From JBFGWM01 sp041588495 (GTDB lineage: Bacteria; Pseudomonadota; Gammaproteobacteria; Pseudomonadales; JBFGWM01), in assembly GCA_041588495.1 (NCBI GenBank), contig JBFGWM010000048.1:1-14089 (forward strand): a DNA stretch of 14,089 nucleotides, given 5' to 3'. Numbering within the stretch: the first letter of the stretch is position 1; every line of letters starts with the position of its first letter. Made by a program: the position numbers and the translations under genes. A model generated the notes under the pieces. It saw only the letters and a list, made by a program, of their open reading frames with translations, made no database searches and was not told the DNA's origin. Positions 14,015-14,089 of this stretch are shown piece by piece.

Positions 14015-14089
14015 GGCAAAACTACTGCTCCATAAACCTGCCAATGTATGATTTTAGAGAAGTTTGTTAGAAATTCAGGCCTTTGCTCC
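14015..14089. other. AT-richer non-coding flank
   Basis: The last 75 bases are about 60% A+T, in contrast with the GC-rich remainder of the window. No coding frame, tRNA or terminal repeat can be supported. It may be an upstream regulatory region or the edge of a differently composed segment continuing beyond the window. Confidence 0.4.

Noticed and set aside
1..14089. CRISPR array, insertion sequence, tRNA, rRNA, prophage or defence genes
   Set aside because: No regularly spaced repeats, transposase motifs, tRNA-like cloverleaf or phage/defence domains were seen; every large frame is accounted for by housekeeping or secretion genes.

Overview
The window reads as a chromosomal segment of a GC-rich (roughly 65%) gammaproteobacterium. 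Three things support this: a pseudomonad-style type II secretion (T2SS) operon; a c4-type dihaem cytochrome beside dsbA; and the gene order dsbA - cytochrome c4 - engB - polA - DUF2782 - thrB, which I recall from Pseudomonas and related gammaproteobacteria. Protein details differ enough from Pseudomonas that I would not name a genus; a Chromatiales/Ectothiorhodospiraceae-like lineage is a guess.

Layout. (1) Positions 2-7292, + strand: T2SS operon gspE (5' end outside the window), F, G, H, I, J, K, L, M. From gspH to gspM every junction is a 4-base stop/start overlap (GTGA or ATGA), so the last six genes are tightly coupled. They encode the cytoplasmic ATPase, the inner-membrane platform (F, L, M), the major pseudopilin (G) and the four minor pseudopilins (H, I, J, K). 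No gspN or gspD follows gspM; gspC/gspD may lie upstream. (2) 7306-8686, - strand: dsbA and a dihaem cytochrome c4, separated by a stem-loop and a good candidate dsbA promoter. (3) 8895-9491, + strand: engB, a ribosome-assembly GTPase. (4) 9638-12343, - strand: full-length three-domain polA. (5) 12411-13727, + strand: a small exported DUF2782 protein and thrB homoserine kinase. (6) 13719-13982, - strand: an 87-residue hypothetical protein resembling a ribbon-helix-helix DNA binder, with a perfect TATAAT upstream and an AT-richer flank running to the window end.

The most interesting element lies between engB and polA. Immediately after the polA stop, on the same strand, there is a close match to an extracytoplasmic-stress (sigma-E/AlgU) promoter. 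It is followed by about 110 bases that can fold into three stem-loops with one open stretch, and by a strong intrinsic terminator whose U-tract overlaps the engB stop codon. This is the locus of Spot 42 in E. coli and of the AlgU-dependent ErsA in Pseudomonas, so I propose an envelope-stress small RNA here. No sequence search or covariance test could be run.

Other points of note are an alanine in place of the normally invariant glycine before the GspH cleavage site, and the absence of cysteine from all pseudopilins and GspM. The latter argues against reading the adjacent dsbA as a dedicated partner of this secretion machine.
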